Shown here piece after piece: positions 1 to 62,333 of a DNA stretch of 64,000 bases. The DNA lies in assembly GCA_009760855.2 (NCBI GenBank), contig WPIO01000012.1, positions 5,166,001 to 5,230,000 on the forward strand, written 5' to 3'. The DNA is from Cristatella mucedo. Its lineage: Eukaryota > Bryozoa > Phylactolaemata > Cristatellidae. A model generated the notes under the pieces. The model ran no database searches. It saw only the letters and a list, made by a program, of their open reading frames with translations, and was not told the origin of the DNA. The position numbers were made by a program, and so were the translations under genes. Every line of letters begins with the position of its first letter. Within the stretch, counting starts at the first letter, position 1.

Positions 1-36
<36 letters not shown>

Positions 37-60
37 GGTCTCTCTCCCCCTCTCTCTCTT
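1..60. repeat. (CT)n microsatellite
   Basis: Near-pure CT dinucleotides to about 33, then interrupted CT-rich sequence. It starts at the window edge, so its full length is unknown. Confidence 0.95.
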
Positions 61-512
61 GATCTCTTTTTCTCTGTCCAACTTCAGGCATACAAACTCA
101 GATGCGTCTGCAGGTAGTATGCACATTCACCGGAGTCGAGTTGTGCCGCCCGACACAGCTGAGGGACATGCCATACATTCGTGCACAGGAGCTTGCCAAA
201 GAAGCACCAGATGGGCCCTGCCCCTCACCAAAGGGGCACAGCAATCCAGCCACCTGGCACACCATTCCAACAGTCTTGTCTTGTGCCTGTGCTGGCATGC
301 CAAGTTGCATGGGAGGGGGTGGAGTCCGGTTGTGCCAGTGCCACTGGGTCTGTTGGTCGGTGCCAGGCATGCCGCCGGCTCCCCCCTGCAGCTGCTTGTC
401 TGAGCCCCGACTGCTTTCCCTCATTGTGCTCAATGTTGGTTATTTACACAGGAGGCCAGAGGGCAGCCATGGGAAAAAATTATGATTGAGCCGGCTGTCT
501 GGTCTTGCCCAG

Positions 513-833
513 GTGGCCTGCTGGTCAAACATGTTCGAAGAGGCAGCCGCTCGGGTGCAGATCGGATCGTATCTGCTGTGCTCCATTAGTCCAGTCGTCG
601 TGGTGGGGGGATGCTTGATCTTTTCGCTTTTCATGTGCGTTCGTCGAACCCGAGACGCCCGTCTCGAGCTCGCACAGCCCCAACCTCACGAACTGTGGGG
701 ACTCTTGTCCGGCCAACCCCTCCACTCTTGGGAGGGAGGGGCTGGCCGGTCACGCAAACCTGTGAGATCGCAGCTGGATCAGATGCTATGCCTGTGCAGT
801 CGGCTAGACCAGTCGGTGTATCTTCGTCTGTAA
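513..833 (+). CDS. Possible terminal exon of an unidentified membrane protein
   Basis: After an acceptor-like CTTGCCCAG at 512, the frame reads about 106 residues to a stop. It includes SNMFEEAAARVQIGSYLLC, a hydrophobic helix (PVVVVGGCLIFSLFMC) and a basic RRTRD stop-transfer. That is a plausible C-terminal membrane anchor with a short tail. There is no ATG start in frame, so it would be a 3' exon of a gene beginning left of the window. I do not recognise the family. No polyadenylation signal is obvious. It could be chance. Confidence 0.3.
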   Translation: MACWSNMFEEAAARVQIGSYLLCSISPVVVVGGCLIFSLFMCVRRTRDARLELAQPQPHELWGLLSGQPLHSWEGGAGRSRKPVRSQLDQMLCLCSRLDQSVYLRL

Positions 834-869
834 CTCCACAAAGCCACAAAGACTATGTGAGTACTATGC

Positions 870-1180
870 AAGAGAGCTTTTATAGCATACTCAAAAGCTT
901 AAGTGGCTTTTGGTACACACTCGGTAGCCAACAGACTTCATCTCACACAACAAAGAGAAAGCGAGAAGCATAGGAAGGAGACCAGTTGAAGTAGTGAGTA
1001 ACATGAAAGTAGCAGCTCAGGACGGCTGTCAAGGATGTGCCATTGTCTGCAGCTGGAGAGTAGTCGTCGTTGCCAATGAGGAGTCGTTAGCTGGAATGTC
1101 GCTAGCCTTTAGCCTCTTCTACCGGATGTGATGAGCTGCTTTAATAGCTAGGCAAGAGTAGGAACTCTTTATCTGCGATT
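870..1180 (+). repeat. Dispersed repeat family R1, copy A
   Basis: A segment with CTCAAAAGCTTAAGTGGC then TTTTGGTACAC, an AAGAGAAAG run, GTAGCAGCTCAGGACGG and AAGGATGTGCCA is matched in the same order by 15840-16100. No coding capacity is seen. Confidence 0.5.
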
Positions 1181-1420
1181 CTATGCTCAGTTAACTCCAG
1201 TAACATGCTCAGCAATTTTGTTATCGGCCCACAGAACTTCAAAACAAAGTATTGCCGATTTCCAAGTCTCTTCTGGTGTATACGACATGATCCAGGCTAA
1301 CTCGACCTGAGAAATGACCTGTGATGCTGAGACAGACATATGTACAGTATTTTGGCAATATTCACCGTATCTATCCGCATGATATCTATCGGGCCAGGCT
1401 GGCACCTGCACAACCGACGC

Positions 1421-1490
1421 AGGAGTCGCACGTGCGACTCCTGAGTTGGACGTGCGACTCAGGAGTCGCACGTTCAACTCAGGAGTCGCA
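1421..1490. repeat. Palindrome cluster built on AGGAGTCGCA
   Basis: A perfect 22-bp palindrome at 1421-1442 is followed by a second palindrome (18-nt arms, 17/18 matching, 2-nt spacer, 1443-1480). A third AGGAGTCGCA follows at 1481. Together there are three direct and two inverted copies in 70 bp. Confidence 0.9.
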
Positions 1491-3238
1491 TGCGGTCTGC
1501 CACCATAAAGTTAGTCTGCGGTCTTTGCATGCGCCAATTACAAATGTTGAGTTTTTGGAGCTCTTCAGCTAAGCATATCATTGCATCGTGGGTCTGTCTT
1601 GGTATGACGAGGAATAGGCAAAGGTGAGCCGAAGGTAGCCATAACAAGTCGATAAGTGCCTGTCAACCCTGACCAGCCAAGCTGATGCTGCTTTCTGCTG
1701 CTGTCAAGCAGACTCTTCCGGCTGGGTTGCCAGCCACAGGCAGTCTACTAAGTTGAGCCGTCCTTGTGAATGATTATTCGGGTGTGGCAGACAGTGAGTC
1801 ATCAGGCAGTCGGCGCTTTATCCTGCTTGTCATGGAGCCGAGCATAGAGATGGCTCATTGCAATTCTCTCTGCATCTCTGGAGCCTAGACGACGTTGCTC
1901 AGGCTGTAGTCCAGCATTTCCATCCATCCATCCTTGCGTCCTTTCTTCCTTCCTTCCTTCCGTCCACCCATCTCTCTCGGAGGCCTAATCATGTGGGTGC
2001 TAGCAGTTGGGGGCTTCCTTCTAAAAGATGTAAATATTTGCCTTCATATTAGTTTATGAGAGGGAAGCCCTTTAACTCGGCCTGCTACTGGACGTTTCAT
2101 GTGTGCACGACCATATGTGCATGTCCATGCTCGCGTGTGTGAATGTAGGATTTCAACTTGCATGAGCACACAAGGAAATTCACACAGAGCAAATGGTCTG
2201 AGGTACAGGCAGGGTTTTAGCTCCTATTTTAATGTAAAATCAGGAAATGTCGTGACGTCTATTCCACCCAACTTCAAGCAATTGGCTGACTTACTATTTT
2301 CCTTCGTTATAAGTGGTTGTATGGCTGATCTGTGACCTGCTGGCTAATGTCATGAGACCAAGCTACCATTGATGGCTGTTGACAAGCACTGCTTAGTCGG
2401 TTGGTCTGTCTTCGGTGATCCTTTCAAAGAATTCGTTGACGGCTTCGAGTGTACTCAGTGTGGGACACTCAAGCCGGATGTGTAAGGGGTCTCAAGAGGA
2501 CCGTCGGCAATGGGGCCGGCAGCAGGCCTCCCCCTCCTGGGTGAACAGCTGCTAGGCTAGCTCGTGAACAAACGGCTGTGCCTGCTCATTGCTCATTGCT
2601 ACCGCTGCTGCTGATGGTATATTTTCGTCGGAGTGCAGCAATCCATCTTGCAGAAAGACTTGTTTGCTGTCGGCTCCTTCTCATGTGGTAAGAAAGGGGG
2701 CTGTTGTTTGGCAGGCGTTGCTGCTACTCCCTGCCGCTTAAGGTAAACATTTACCAGCCCGGCTGCACCACAGACTGCTGCCGGGCTGCCTTTTCAGTGC
2801 TGGCACTCGCGCCAGCCTTTGTTCTGCCTGCTCGGCTCCTTGAATTGTGGCCGATGATGAATGGGGCTCCGAGCTGCTTCATTGAGCTCTTCGGCCTGCC
2901 GGCTCGAGCCACTGCCTGCCCGTGGGCCACCCCTCCAATCGCCACCAAAGCATCGTCAGCTGCCGAAGGTTGGTCCTGTCAATTCAGCCGGCAGGCTATT
3001 GTCGTATAGTGCCGCCGGCCATTGCTAATAATCGCTAGTCCCACACGCCAGCTCTAGTGCAGAAAGGCCTCTCCCCCCCCTCTACAGGTATGCCTACTTT
3101 GTTTTTCTAAACGTGAGATGTGAGCTGGGACCCTTCGAACCAGTGGTTGATCGGTCTTTCAGCCCAGAGTTGTCGAGAGCCCGAGTGTGGGTGGTCCTGC
3201 AGCAGCTGCCCCTTGGCGGCAGGAACAGCAACTCGTGC

Positions 3239-3368
<130 letters not shown>

Positions 3369-4674
3369 GTACACGTGCGCACTCAACCCCCTACCTCTAG
3401 GCCGAGGCCAGGCTTGCGAGCATCCCCCTGCCAGCTCTTCCTGCCAGCTCCTGCCAGCTTTCTGGCCCGGACTCTGGCTTACCAACACCCCCTCCTCAAT
3501 TCTGACTGGATCCCACAGCAGTGCCATGTTCCATGCTCCATCAAGCTAGCAACAGGCCCAGCCAAGGCTACCAATGGCTGACAGTCAATCCTAGCTTGTG
3601 GCCAGCTTCTGCTAGTGCTACTTGTGCTACTGCTGCTGCTGCTGTTGCCACCACTACCGCTGCTGCTATAGTGCTAACTGTGTCGTTGGCATCTCCTGCA
3701 AGCTGCCTTATCGGCCTGCCCCCTAATCACCAGCCACGTGCCGAGTGTGGAATTCGGCTCCGCTGCACCTTTCTCTTCGGCTCCGATGTGCCTTGAAAGG
3801 CAGTACTATCACAGTGCTAATTCAGATCATGCATGCATATGCTCTGTGGCCCCCTGGTGCTCGGCTGCATGGAACTTCTCCTCTACTGAGCAGGGGTGCC
3901 CTTGCTAACTACTAGTGTGGCAACTCTGGCTTGGGGGACTTCCGGTGGACAGTGCTTGCCTCTCAGCCTCGTTCGGCCATCAGCCTCCGTGCGTACAGAA
4001 TTTGTAGTTTCATGGTGTGCATATACAGTTTAACCTGATGCAGCCCATGCTGCACTTCGCGAAATCCTTTGCGAATTTGTGTGCTGCTTGGTAGGTGCTG
4101 TAATAGAATTTTAGGGTGAAGTTAAACCGATATTGGGAAGCGAGTTGGATAATGGGGGAGGGAGAGGACAGAGACGACAAGGCTGTTCAGAGATGACAAG
4201 AACAAACATATAGATAAGAGCAAACGATAAGAGAACGTGCACATGAGCTCATATATAGCTCGTGAGTGTTAGCTCGCTTGCATGTGTACCCGCTCATACA
4301 TGCTGGTATGTGTAGGCCCGTGCAAACTTTAGAATAAGTAGCATCGAGTGTGCTCTTTGGCTTCTGAGAGCAAAAGCAAGCATGAGTTGCTCCAATGGTT
4401 GGTTACCTCCAGCGATAGAGCTTGGTTGCGACCGACTCATATTCCGGTCTTATCCTCTGGGCTGTCATTACACTTACAGGTAGTGACACCAGATGTCTCC
4501 ACTTAAAGAGCATGGATGTGTGGTGGCATTGTGGGGTGGAGCACGGTGGTGGTGGGGGGGGGGGAGGAGGAGGGATTGCTCGATCCAGTCTTGATTCATT
4601 TTCAGTTGCCGTAAAGTAAAATCAGTCCGGCGTGGCTCCCTGTTGCCTATGGCTGAATAATATATCCAGCACTT

Positions 4675-4687
4675 TCCTTTGTTACAG
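4675..4687 (+). promoter_or_regulatory. Splice acceptor before the start-codon exon
   Basis: The pyrimidine-rich CCTTTGTTACAG lies 22 nt before ATG 4710. It implies an upstream non-coding leader exon and decides the start codon. The transcription start was not located. Confidence 0.6.
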
Positions 4688-4709
4688 TCTCCTGCTGATC
4701 CAGGCCGCA

Positions 4710-54647
<49,938 letters not shown>

Positions 54648-55230
54648 CCTCGTTCGTGCATGCACGCGCCTGTCGCTCCAGAGCTGATGCTGTGCCGCAT
54701 TTGCCCGGCTCCAGTGCCGGTAGCGTGCAGCCACTCGGAGCCTCCTCTGATGCTGGCTGCGGCACAGTGCTCAGGGGTATGATCCCATCCATTCCACGGC
54801 CTGGTCTTGCACCAGCACCCCAGGTGCCATGCCTCCTCCGTGCTCCTCCCCCCCCCCCAGGTGGAGTGGGCTAGCTGCTGCATTGCCTGCTGCATTGTCA
54901 ACAGTCTTTTATCATCATCATCAAAAGTGGTCAAGCCTGTATTCCACGTGTTTTACTTATCTACTCGCTGCTGACCGCACGTGATACTCAGTTAGATTAC
55001 TTAGCTGAAGTGTCTGGTCTTTACCAACTCTGTCGGAAGTCCAGGCTGAGAGAGAGCCGTGACGTGAACCGGGGCTTGCCAGCAAGAGATCTGCCAAGTT
55101 GTGATGTGAGGCGTCATGGCTCCTATATACACGCCTCGCACCGGTTTGCTGGTGCTATACTTTTTGTAACTAGTATCTCCTGCAACATGTTGCCACTTTT
55201 TTATGAATAAACTCGTTTATTGAGCAGTGC
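54648..55230 (+). other. fat-like 3' UTR (inferred)
   Basis: It runs from the stop codon to just past the AATAAA at 55206. There is no open frame of note. It contains a C-run near 54848 and a short ATC run at 54912. The end point is inferred. Confidence 0.6.
55206..55211 (+). terminator. Polyadenylation signal AATAAA
   Basis: A canonical hexamer about 560 nt after the stop codon. T/G-rich sequence follows (TTTATTGAGCAGTGCTTTG), as expected downstream of a cleavage site. Confidence 0.6.
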
Positions 55231-55990
55231 TTTGTAATGCTGGGGTATGGACTTATGTCGTGAGGTGCTGGTTTAATGAGTTTCTGTAGCACTCCATGCG
55301 ACCGAAGCATATAGTGTGCCTAATGTCTGTTGCAGCCGAGAATAGGCATGGGAAACTACCAGCATTGGTTCTGGTGGATAACCATCACCTGCTTCAAAAG
55401 AACTCTTAATGGCCTGATGGTTTGAGTCAACCTCATTTTGTTGACAGAACGAGATTGGCTGCTAATGTTTGCAGTATCTGTCGATTGTCGATGCGATCGT
55501 CGATTCATAAAAAGAAGACTGCAGACAACATTGGTACTCGGTCTCTGGTTTCACCCTAGTGACTTAGATTGTGTTGGAAATGTCCATTTTTTTCTTATAA
55601 TCACCGAAATTTTGTCAGGAGTGTGTCACACGTGTAGGACATCAGTATAGGTCACCTTGATTCTCAGTTCTTCAAAAATTTCCCAAGTGTGCCACGTTCT
55701 CAGACACTGGCAAAGTGCATACTTGTCGGCATAGAGAAATACAATGCCGCTACATGAGGCAAGTCTGGGGTTTCACACAGACATGAACAAGATAGAGCAC
55801 GTAAAAACCAAAATGCAACCGGAATAAAACCCAAACGCATAGGCCAGTCACCAAAACCTCTTTGTCCTCGGTATAAAGCTCTTGCTTGCAGGTAATCACG
55901 GTGAAGACGAAATTCCGGCGGTTGAGCAACTGCTTTGATTGGTTTACTCCATTAAATCAAGTAGTTACACTTTGCGAGCCATAACAAGAA
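55231..55990. other. Intergenic stretch after the fat-like gene
   Basis: AT-richer sequence without a recognisable gene or repeat. Confidence 0.5.
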
Positions 55991-56019
55991 CTTTTGTTCT
56001 CTTAGGAAGCTATACTAAT

Positions 56020-56960
56020 GTCTTATTGTTATTGCTATTATTATTATGGCATAACTTGATTGCAAATAAGCTCTTCTGACCATAAACACTATTGGAGTCT
56101 GGAGCCTGCCGAACAATGAAGTATCAATGACCCGGTACTATAAAATGAGGAAGGCATGTCTGTCAAAGCTGAGGTACAATCATTTTAATAACCATTTATG
56201 AAAAAATACCAAGAAACAAGTTTGTGTTCTTTTAGCTTCGGTTTTAAATGGCATCGCGTTAGGAGATGCCTCCATGTAGGTCGGTAGTAAGTTACAAACT
56301 TTAGGTTATCAGAACGTAGGATACGGTCTCAAAAGAATTTGAGGTTCTTCTGTCGCTACAAAAAATTAAAAAACTTGTTTAGGAACTCACCTCTATCTTT
56401 AGGCATTGCTCAACGACCAGAGTAGGAAGAGAGGGTATTTCAAAGGGAGCCTGAGAATCGAGTACTTCAGTAAGTCGTAGCAAGAGAATGAAAAGACCAA
56501 CAAGTACCAAATGGCAAGTCCTTGAAATCAATGCACTACTGCAAGTCAGACAGAAGTGATGGTATGTGGTAGTCTCGGACGTTGACGACAGAAAAGCTTA
56601 GCTAACCACCGTGTTTTGCCCCATATCTAATCGTCGTACAGGGAGAAACTTGCTTAGAGAAAGGTACTGAAGTGCTGTGGGGTGACTTCGATATTCGCAC
56701 GTTAATAACTTAGCAGTAGCACTCTTATGGCCTGCATAATTCTTTAGCCGAGTTGGTTTGGTCCAGCGGTTAAGGTGCTCGCCTCAACCGAGGTCGGGCT
56801 ACGGTAGTGGTCGTGGTCACGAGCACCGAGACATCGGTGAAGCGCCTGAATAGAGATTAAGTTCTCTTGGGGCGCTATACAAATGAATTATATTTATTTT
56901 ATTTGCAACTATTCGGAGCTGACGGTAGGCAGATTTGACAGTGGAGCTGACCAAGTGTGT
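56020..56960 (-). mobile_element. Old degenerate LINE, interrupted by a SINE
   Basis: On the plus strand, AGGTCGGTAGTAAGTTACAA, GGTCTCAAAAGAATTTGAGG, CTTGAAATCAATGC and GGCAGATTTGACAGTGGAGC follow the order of the better-preserved LINE at 59500-60420. The match breaks at about 56746 and resumes at about 56906, flanking the SINE. Confidence 0.7.
56747..56905 (+). mobile_element. tRNA-derived SINE carrying the LINE tail
   Basis: GTTTGGTCCAGCGGTTAAGG then CTCGCCTCAACCGAGGTC resembles a tRNA 5' half with an A box. The 3' part, AAGCGCCTGAATAGAGATTA then GTTCTCTTGGGGCGCTATAC, is the LINE 3' tail. It sits inside an older LINE, which fixes its ends within a few bases. Confidence 0.7.
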
Positions 56961-58156
56961 GGTAAAGGCAAAGGAACGGTCTTACTAAATGTAAGGCTCG
57001 CAAGACTGTATTGGTAAGCCGATGACTGGGATAGACGAAATAAGTAGCAGTCGCTGGTGCAACGGCATATTGAGATTGGCTCCTGTCTGTGCTGTGTGCA
57101 CTGTTCTTAGTTTTTTTGATCGGTTCAGATATTTATTGAGGGAAGGCTGAGTGAAGCTGAAGCGAAGCTGGTCGCCAGCCAAGTGAATTGCTGGTGACCT
57201 GAATGTCAGGAAAGCCAAGCGTTCCATGAAGGCACCGTGAAGCTCATCTCGACGTTATCGCGGCTGTTTTTTGCAAAGGCAGATGCGATCGATCTGAAAA
57301 TCCTCGATAGTCACCAATGTACCTGTGTAACGTTTGGTTTATCTTGTCATCCTGGGTGTGAGCATGGGGCTCGAAAACGTGTACATGCTAAATCGGTCAG
57401 GTTATGGTGGGGGCCATATGACTGTAGCCGAGTTCCAGGGGTCAGAGGCTAATTCCTGCCAAACCCCACCATACTCCGGCCACGCTGCCGCTCGCCATGC
57501 CGCCGAGCTAGGGTAAGACGCGCAGCCGTCAGGTTAAACCTCTTTATAACGCATGCGCCAACAGCAACAAGGGAACTAAACAAGTCTACAGCGAGGGTCC
57601 TATACACAGTACACTACGGGGGCGCAAGACGACGCAGCAAGCGCGAACAAACGTGCTAGTTGGGGTCAGTCGGCTTCTGCAGTCCTGTCGTTGTACCGAA
57701 TCCGAATCCATCTGTACAAGCGCACGCCGTCTAAAACCCGGCTGGCTGAGTAACTGCTGGCTAGTCCGAGTCGACAACTACCACAGTCGTAAGCTTCCAC
57801 CGAAAGACGCCAACACACGGGGGGGGGGGGTCACGGACACGCTACACGGGGAACTCGGAATATACAAGTCTCTACAACGAGCGAGCTATCCAGCTCCGCT
57901 CGGGCCTTGGGTACTCGTTCCCTTGCGTGCGTTACAGCATCGCCGGAGCACGCCTGCACGAATCCAGGTGCATAACTCGGCGAGACCAGAAGCCTCGAAC
58001 ACCACGGCTTACTTGGCCAATTTCCCGTACCCAAGAGCCCCGGTGACCTCTCGTCACCACACATCCGGCAATGCACAGGTTCGACCCCAGCCTAGCCGGT
58101 GATTACAGCCGCCTGGTCCCAGCCAACCGAAACCCAGCCTGGGTACAAGACTATTA

Positions 58157-58188
58157 GTGGTTCCTTAATTTTAAGGATTAGGAACCAC
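58157..58188. repeat. Short inverted repeat
   Basis: GTGGTTCCT and AGGAACCAC are perfect 9-nt arms around an AT-rich loop that itself contains CCTTAATTTTAAGG. It could be an excision or insertion scar or the end of a small element. Confidence 0.7.
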
Positions 58189-58604
58189 ATATCGCACTGT
58201 CTATTGTATAGAGCCAAATGAAATCGATCTCACTAGTGATGCTCAGTCAGTTGTACTTTGGGCTTCCAACCAGTGAGTTTTAATTTTTTATGGCTAGGCC
58301 TGTGAAGGAGTTATACGCGATGACACGGCCTGATCTTGTAGATCCATGTAATCCCCATGGTTTTTGGAATGGACTGCCGTATGTTTAAAGAAACAGGCTT
58401 GTTATTAAAGGTATGGAAATTCTTAATTTCTGTCGCCAGTGTTGCTTTTGGCCATACATGCATGCATCGGAGCAGTAACTACGACTTGTATGCAGTTAGA
58501 GGTGCGAGCTCCACATGGTCTATCGGTTGCGAGTATTTAAGGTCTAGCAACTGTTACGTGCCCTGAATTTGTGGTGAGGGACCTCTGTTCAGAAGCGGCT
58601 TCAT

Positions 58605-59110
58605 TGTGGTTTTTTATCATTACTAGCCTTGCCAGTAACAAATAAGTTGGTCTTAGCATCATTCAGTTTGAGAATTTTAGTTATCCACCAGAATGCGAAT
58701 GCCGGCTGTTTCTGTCTTGGGGCGAATACCGCTCGCTAACAAATACACATTCAAAAGTAGTAAATTTTAATGAGCGGAACACAACGCCAAGCAGTAGCTT
58801 GTGGACAGTGTGTGCGTGTGCCTCGTAGGTCGGCCTGCCTGCTATACCATGTCTACTGTACTTGGGTGCATCGGGAGAGGGGGGCACTGCTGAGCAGTAG
58901 CAGGCCTAACGGGCAAACTGCATCCTGGTTGGCCCGGGTACGCCTTAAGGCTTGCAGAGCCTTGGTGCGTTCGGGTAATGCCCAAATGCTTCGACAACCT
59001 TGCTGTGTGGTAGCTCATACTGCAATATCGGCAATAAATGCTGTTAAGGAGTTGAGAGAATCTGAGAGGGAGCTGAGAGAATGTGAAGTGCTAGAAGAAA
59101 AGAGGGATAC
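58605..59110 (-). mobile_element. Split LINE remnant
   Basis: 58605-58700 (CAGTAACAAATAAGTTGGTC, CATTCAGTTTGAGAATTTTAG) and 59030-59110 (GAGTTGAGAGAATCTGAGAG, GAAGTGCTAGAAG) match adjacent parts of the LINE at 60540-60670. About 325 nt of unrelated sequence separates them and may be an insertion. Confidence 0.6.
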
Positions 59111-59289
59111 AAGCCCAAGTCTGAGGCCAAGGCTAAGCCAAACGGCTAAGTCAAAAAGCCAAGGCAAAGCAGTGGTAACCCGGAGTGCTCAAAGAGTAAG
59201 TCTTTCCCTGGCCCCAGACCACGGGAGGCTGTTGAACTCAGAGGGTTCGGCTTGCTAACCGAAACATGCCTAAAGCTGCACTCACTGTG

Positions 59290-59650
59290 TGAATAATAAT
59301 GACAAATTCAATATAGTGCCCTCAGAGAACTCAATCACTTTCTAGGCGCTTTACAGTTGTTGCAAAGGAAGCACGATCGAATGGTTAATGGCATGCTCAA
59401 TAAATAACCAGAATAACATGATTAGGGGTGACATGCACAGTGTCAGCACCGCATAAGCACATAAAGGACAAATCACAGGGACCCACTAAATGCTGTGATA
59501 AATAGATGAGTTTTGTGTTTCTTGTTAAATGTGGTCAAGTCAGGGGATGACATGTTGCAAGTCGGGAGTGAGTTCCAATCTTTGGGAGCTTGCAAACTAA
59601 AGGCATGGTCTCTAAAGGATTTGAAGTTTGCGTGAGGTACAGGTAAAAAG
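59290..59650 (-). mobile_element. LINE 3' end, truncated copy
   Basis: It starts with the tail ATAGTGCCCTCAGAGAACTC and TTTCTAGGCGCTTTACAG, continues into the 3' UTR and ends at GATTTGAAGTTTGCGTGAGG. It abuts the next copy of the same family in the same orientation. Confidence 0.85.
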
Positions 59651-59654
59651 ATAA

Positions 59655-61270
59655 TATTTATAATAATAATGCACTTGATAAGGCACCATCACAGAACTCA
59701 ATCTCTTTCTAGGCGCTTTACAATTGCAAAGGGAAATGCAATTGAATGGTGAGCAAGATCATGCTTGATGAACAAACAACATGAATAATGTTATTAGGGG
59801 TGACATGCACAGGGTCAGCATGCATAAGCACATAAAGGATGAATCACAGGAACCCTCTAAATGCTGTCCTTAATAGGTGTTTTTAGGTTTCTTTTCAATG
59901 TGGTCAGGTCAGGGGATGTTTTGACGCAGGTCGGGAGGGAGTTCCAGGCTTTGGGAGCATATGAACTAAATGCACGGTCTCCAAAGGATTTAAGGTTTGT
60001 ATGAGGTATTTCTAGACTGTTGGATTCCGAGAAGCAGGTGGTATGATGCTTGGCCTGATGGGGCAGTATATCTGACAGATAGGCTTGAGCCACAAAATGA
60101 AGTGACCTAAAAGTAAGCGACAAAACCTTGAAGTCAATCCGTTGCTTGACTGGTAGCCAGTGCAGGTCGGCGAGAAGTGGTGTAATGTGGCAACTGCGAC
60201 GCTCACGACAGACAAGCCTAGCTGCAGAGTTTGCACAAGCTGCAATCGCCTGATCGCACATGCTGATAGGCCAGTAAGCAGTGAGTTGCAGAAGTCGAGA
60301 CAGGATGTCACGAATGCATGAACTAACTTGGACGTTGTATCTTTATCTAAACAAGCCCGAATTTTAGCAATGTTGTGAAGCTGAAAATAGGCAGATTTGA
60401 CTGTGGAGCTGATATGGTCGTCTAATGAGAGGTCGCTTTGGAACATGACACCTAGATTCCGAGCTGATTCGACAGGAGATATGCTGGCAGAGCCAATTTT
60501 GAGAGTCAACCTTTCCAATCTCTGGATCACACTGGGTTTGCCCATAACTAGTAAGTTAGTTTTATCATCGTTAAGTTTTAGAAAATTGGCTGCCATCCAT
60601 GTGCGGATGTCATCAATACATGCAGCAAGTGAGTTGAGAGAATTTGAGGTGCTCGAAGGCTGGGAGGGATCAAAGCAAAGGTACAACTGAGTGTCATCCG
60701 CATAAAAGTGAAAACCTAGATTGTGCTTGGCAATCACATCAGCAAGAGGCAGAGTATAAACCGTGAAAAGAACCGGACCTAGCACGGATCCCTGAGGTAC
60801 CCCATAATATTTCAGAGGTACCTCGGATGATCTTTGTCCATTCACGTCAATACTCTGGAGTCTCCCACTGAGATAGGACCTGAACCATTGCAGAGCAGTG
60901 CCAGTGATGCCCAGGTGAGATGAGAGGCGTTCTAGAAGAACTTTGTGATCGATAGTATCAACAGCTCCCGAAAGATCAAGCAAAACAAGCAGAGACACTC
61001 TACCTATGTCTGCATTTCTAAGTAGGTCGCTGTATACCCTAAGCAATGCTGACTCGGTGGAGTGATTAGCTCTAAAGCCAGACTGGAACTTACTAGCAAG
61101 GTTTGAAGTTTCGACATATGAGTTCAGCTGGTCTGCCACGACCCGTTCCAGTGTCTTTGATCGAAATGGTAGAAGGGAGACTGGGCGGTAGTTGCCCAAG
61201 TGCTCTTGATTTAGTGGCGCTTATTTGAGAAGTGGCCTGACTACAGCTTATCCTGGTGGTGGAGTAAATT
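59655..61270 (-). mobile_element. CR1/L2-type LINE, 5'-truncated, broken RT ORF
   Basis: Minus-strand reverse transcriptase. Blocks: NYRPVSLLP near 61190, LLVLLDLSGAVDTIDH near 60985 (first catalytic Asp), GVPQGSVLGP near 60800, FYADDTQ near 60704-60690. The C-terminal segment NSAARL to HITPLLADLHWLPVKQ, then the KAWNSLP block, lies in another frame, so a 1-nt shift occurred near 60235. A stop codon precedes the NYRP block (near 61235) and no ATG start is present. The 3' end at about 59670 is the shared tail. It is the best-preserved LINE here but inactive. Confidence 0.9.
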
Positions 61271-62100
61271 CGATAGGTAGACTGGAGTCAAAGAATGAAG
61301 GGACCTAAAAGTGAATAACTAAACAAGTTTCTTGTATCCTCATTCAATTTGAGTATTGACAAAATTTACTCAAGTTATCATGGTCAAGTTTTGACTTCTT
61401 AAGAAGTTTTCTGACGGCAGCCATCTTTAGGATCCAGGGACAAAACACGAGTATGTGGCTTCAAGGGATGCTTAAGAGATAACCTGCCCGTCATACAGCC
61501 ATTTGTCGAATATTCCTTCCTTTCTACTTAGTATTGCAAATTAGGGGCTTCAACATCAACTGACGCTACAATTAGTACTCTTTAAAAACATATTGACCTG
61601 CTTTCGAAAAGTGTTACCGAGCCAGGCCGTATGGCGTTACGAGTAACGTTGTGTGGATAGGACGATTTTTTGGGAGCTTTCTTCAAATTTTGCCCATCAT
61701 CACGCTGACGTAGCTTCTTTTGTAGTCAATGGCATCGACCTCAAGCCGTGTTTCAAAATCAATTGTTTAAGGCCGCTTACCAGATAGGTGAGAAAAATAA
61801 GCGATAGTGAAAGTTTTGGAATGATGCTTCGCTTCGGTCAGTCGATTTCTTTGGCGCTTTCGGCGCTTTAACTTTCAGCAATCGAATTCGCGTCACCGTC
61901 AGCCGGACTAGTAACCAGAGAACGAGACAGGATGCGTGGTGCCTGCAGACGCGATCCAGTTGACAGCATCGCCTCTCGCCGAAGAGCCCAATTGACGCGC
62001 ACGGGAACAGGAGCAATGCGAGTGTATTGCGAAATAGTGGAGCGAGGACCGTAAATTGCCCTCAACAATCATAGGCAACAGCCAACGAGTCTCTCTTTCG
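61271..62100. other. Intergenic stretch
   Basis: No gene recognised. The minus frame at 61868-62068 has no ATG and no known family signature. Confidence 0.45.
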
Positions 62101-62333
62101 ACATAGTAGGTTAGCAGAGGAAGCAGCAGCCATTCGCAGCGGCGAGTGCCGAGCGCACAGAGCTGGAGAGCTCTCGGAGCGCTCGCTTGAAGGTCAGACT
62201 ACGCAGACGCAAGAACCGCCCGCAGCGACCCCACCCCGGCAGAGAGAACGTCAGAGACGCCGACGATCGATCGCCCGGCCGGCTGTGCGGAACATCCAAC
62301 GTGCAACCGCTGAGGGAGGGGTGCGGCCCTTCA

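Noticed and set aside
4632-4709. In-frame upstream ATG extending the protein by 26 residues
   Set aside because: A good acceptor ends at 4687, between this ATG and ATG 4710, and the latter has the better start context and signal peptide.
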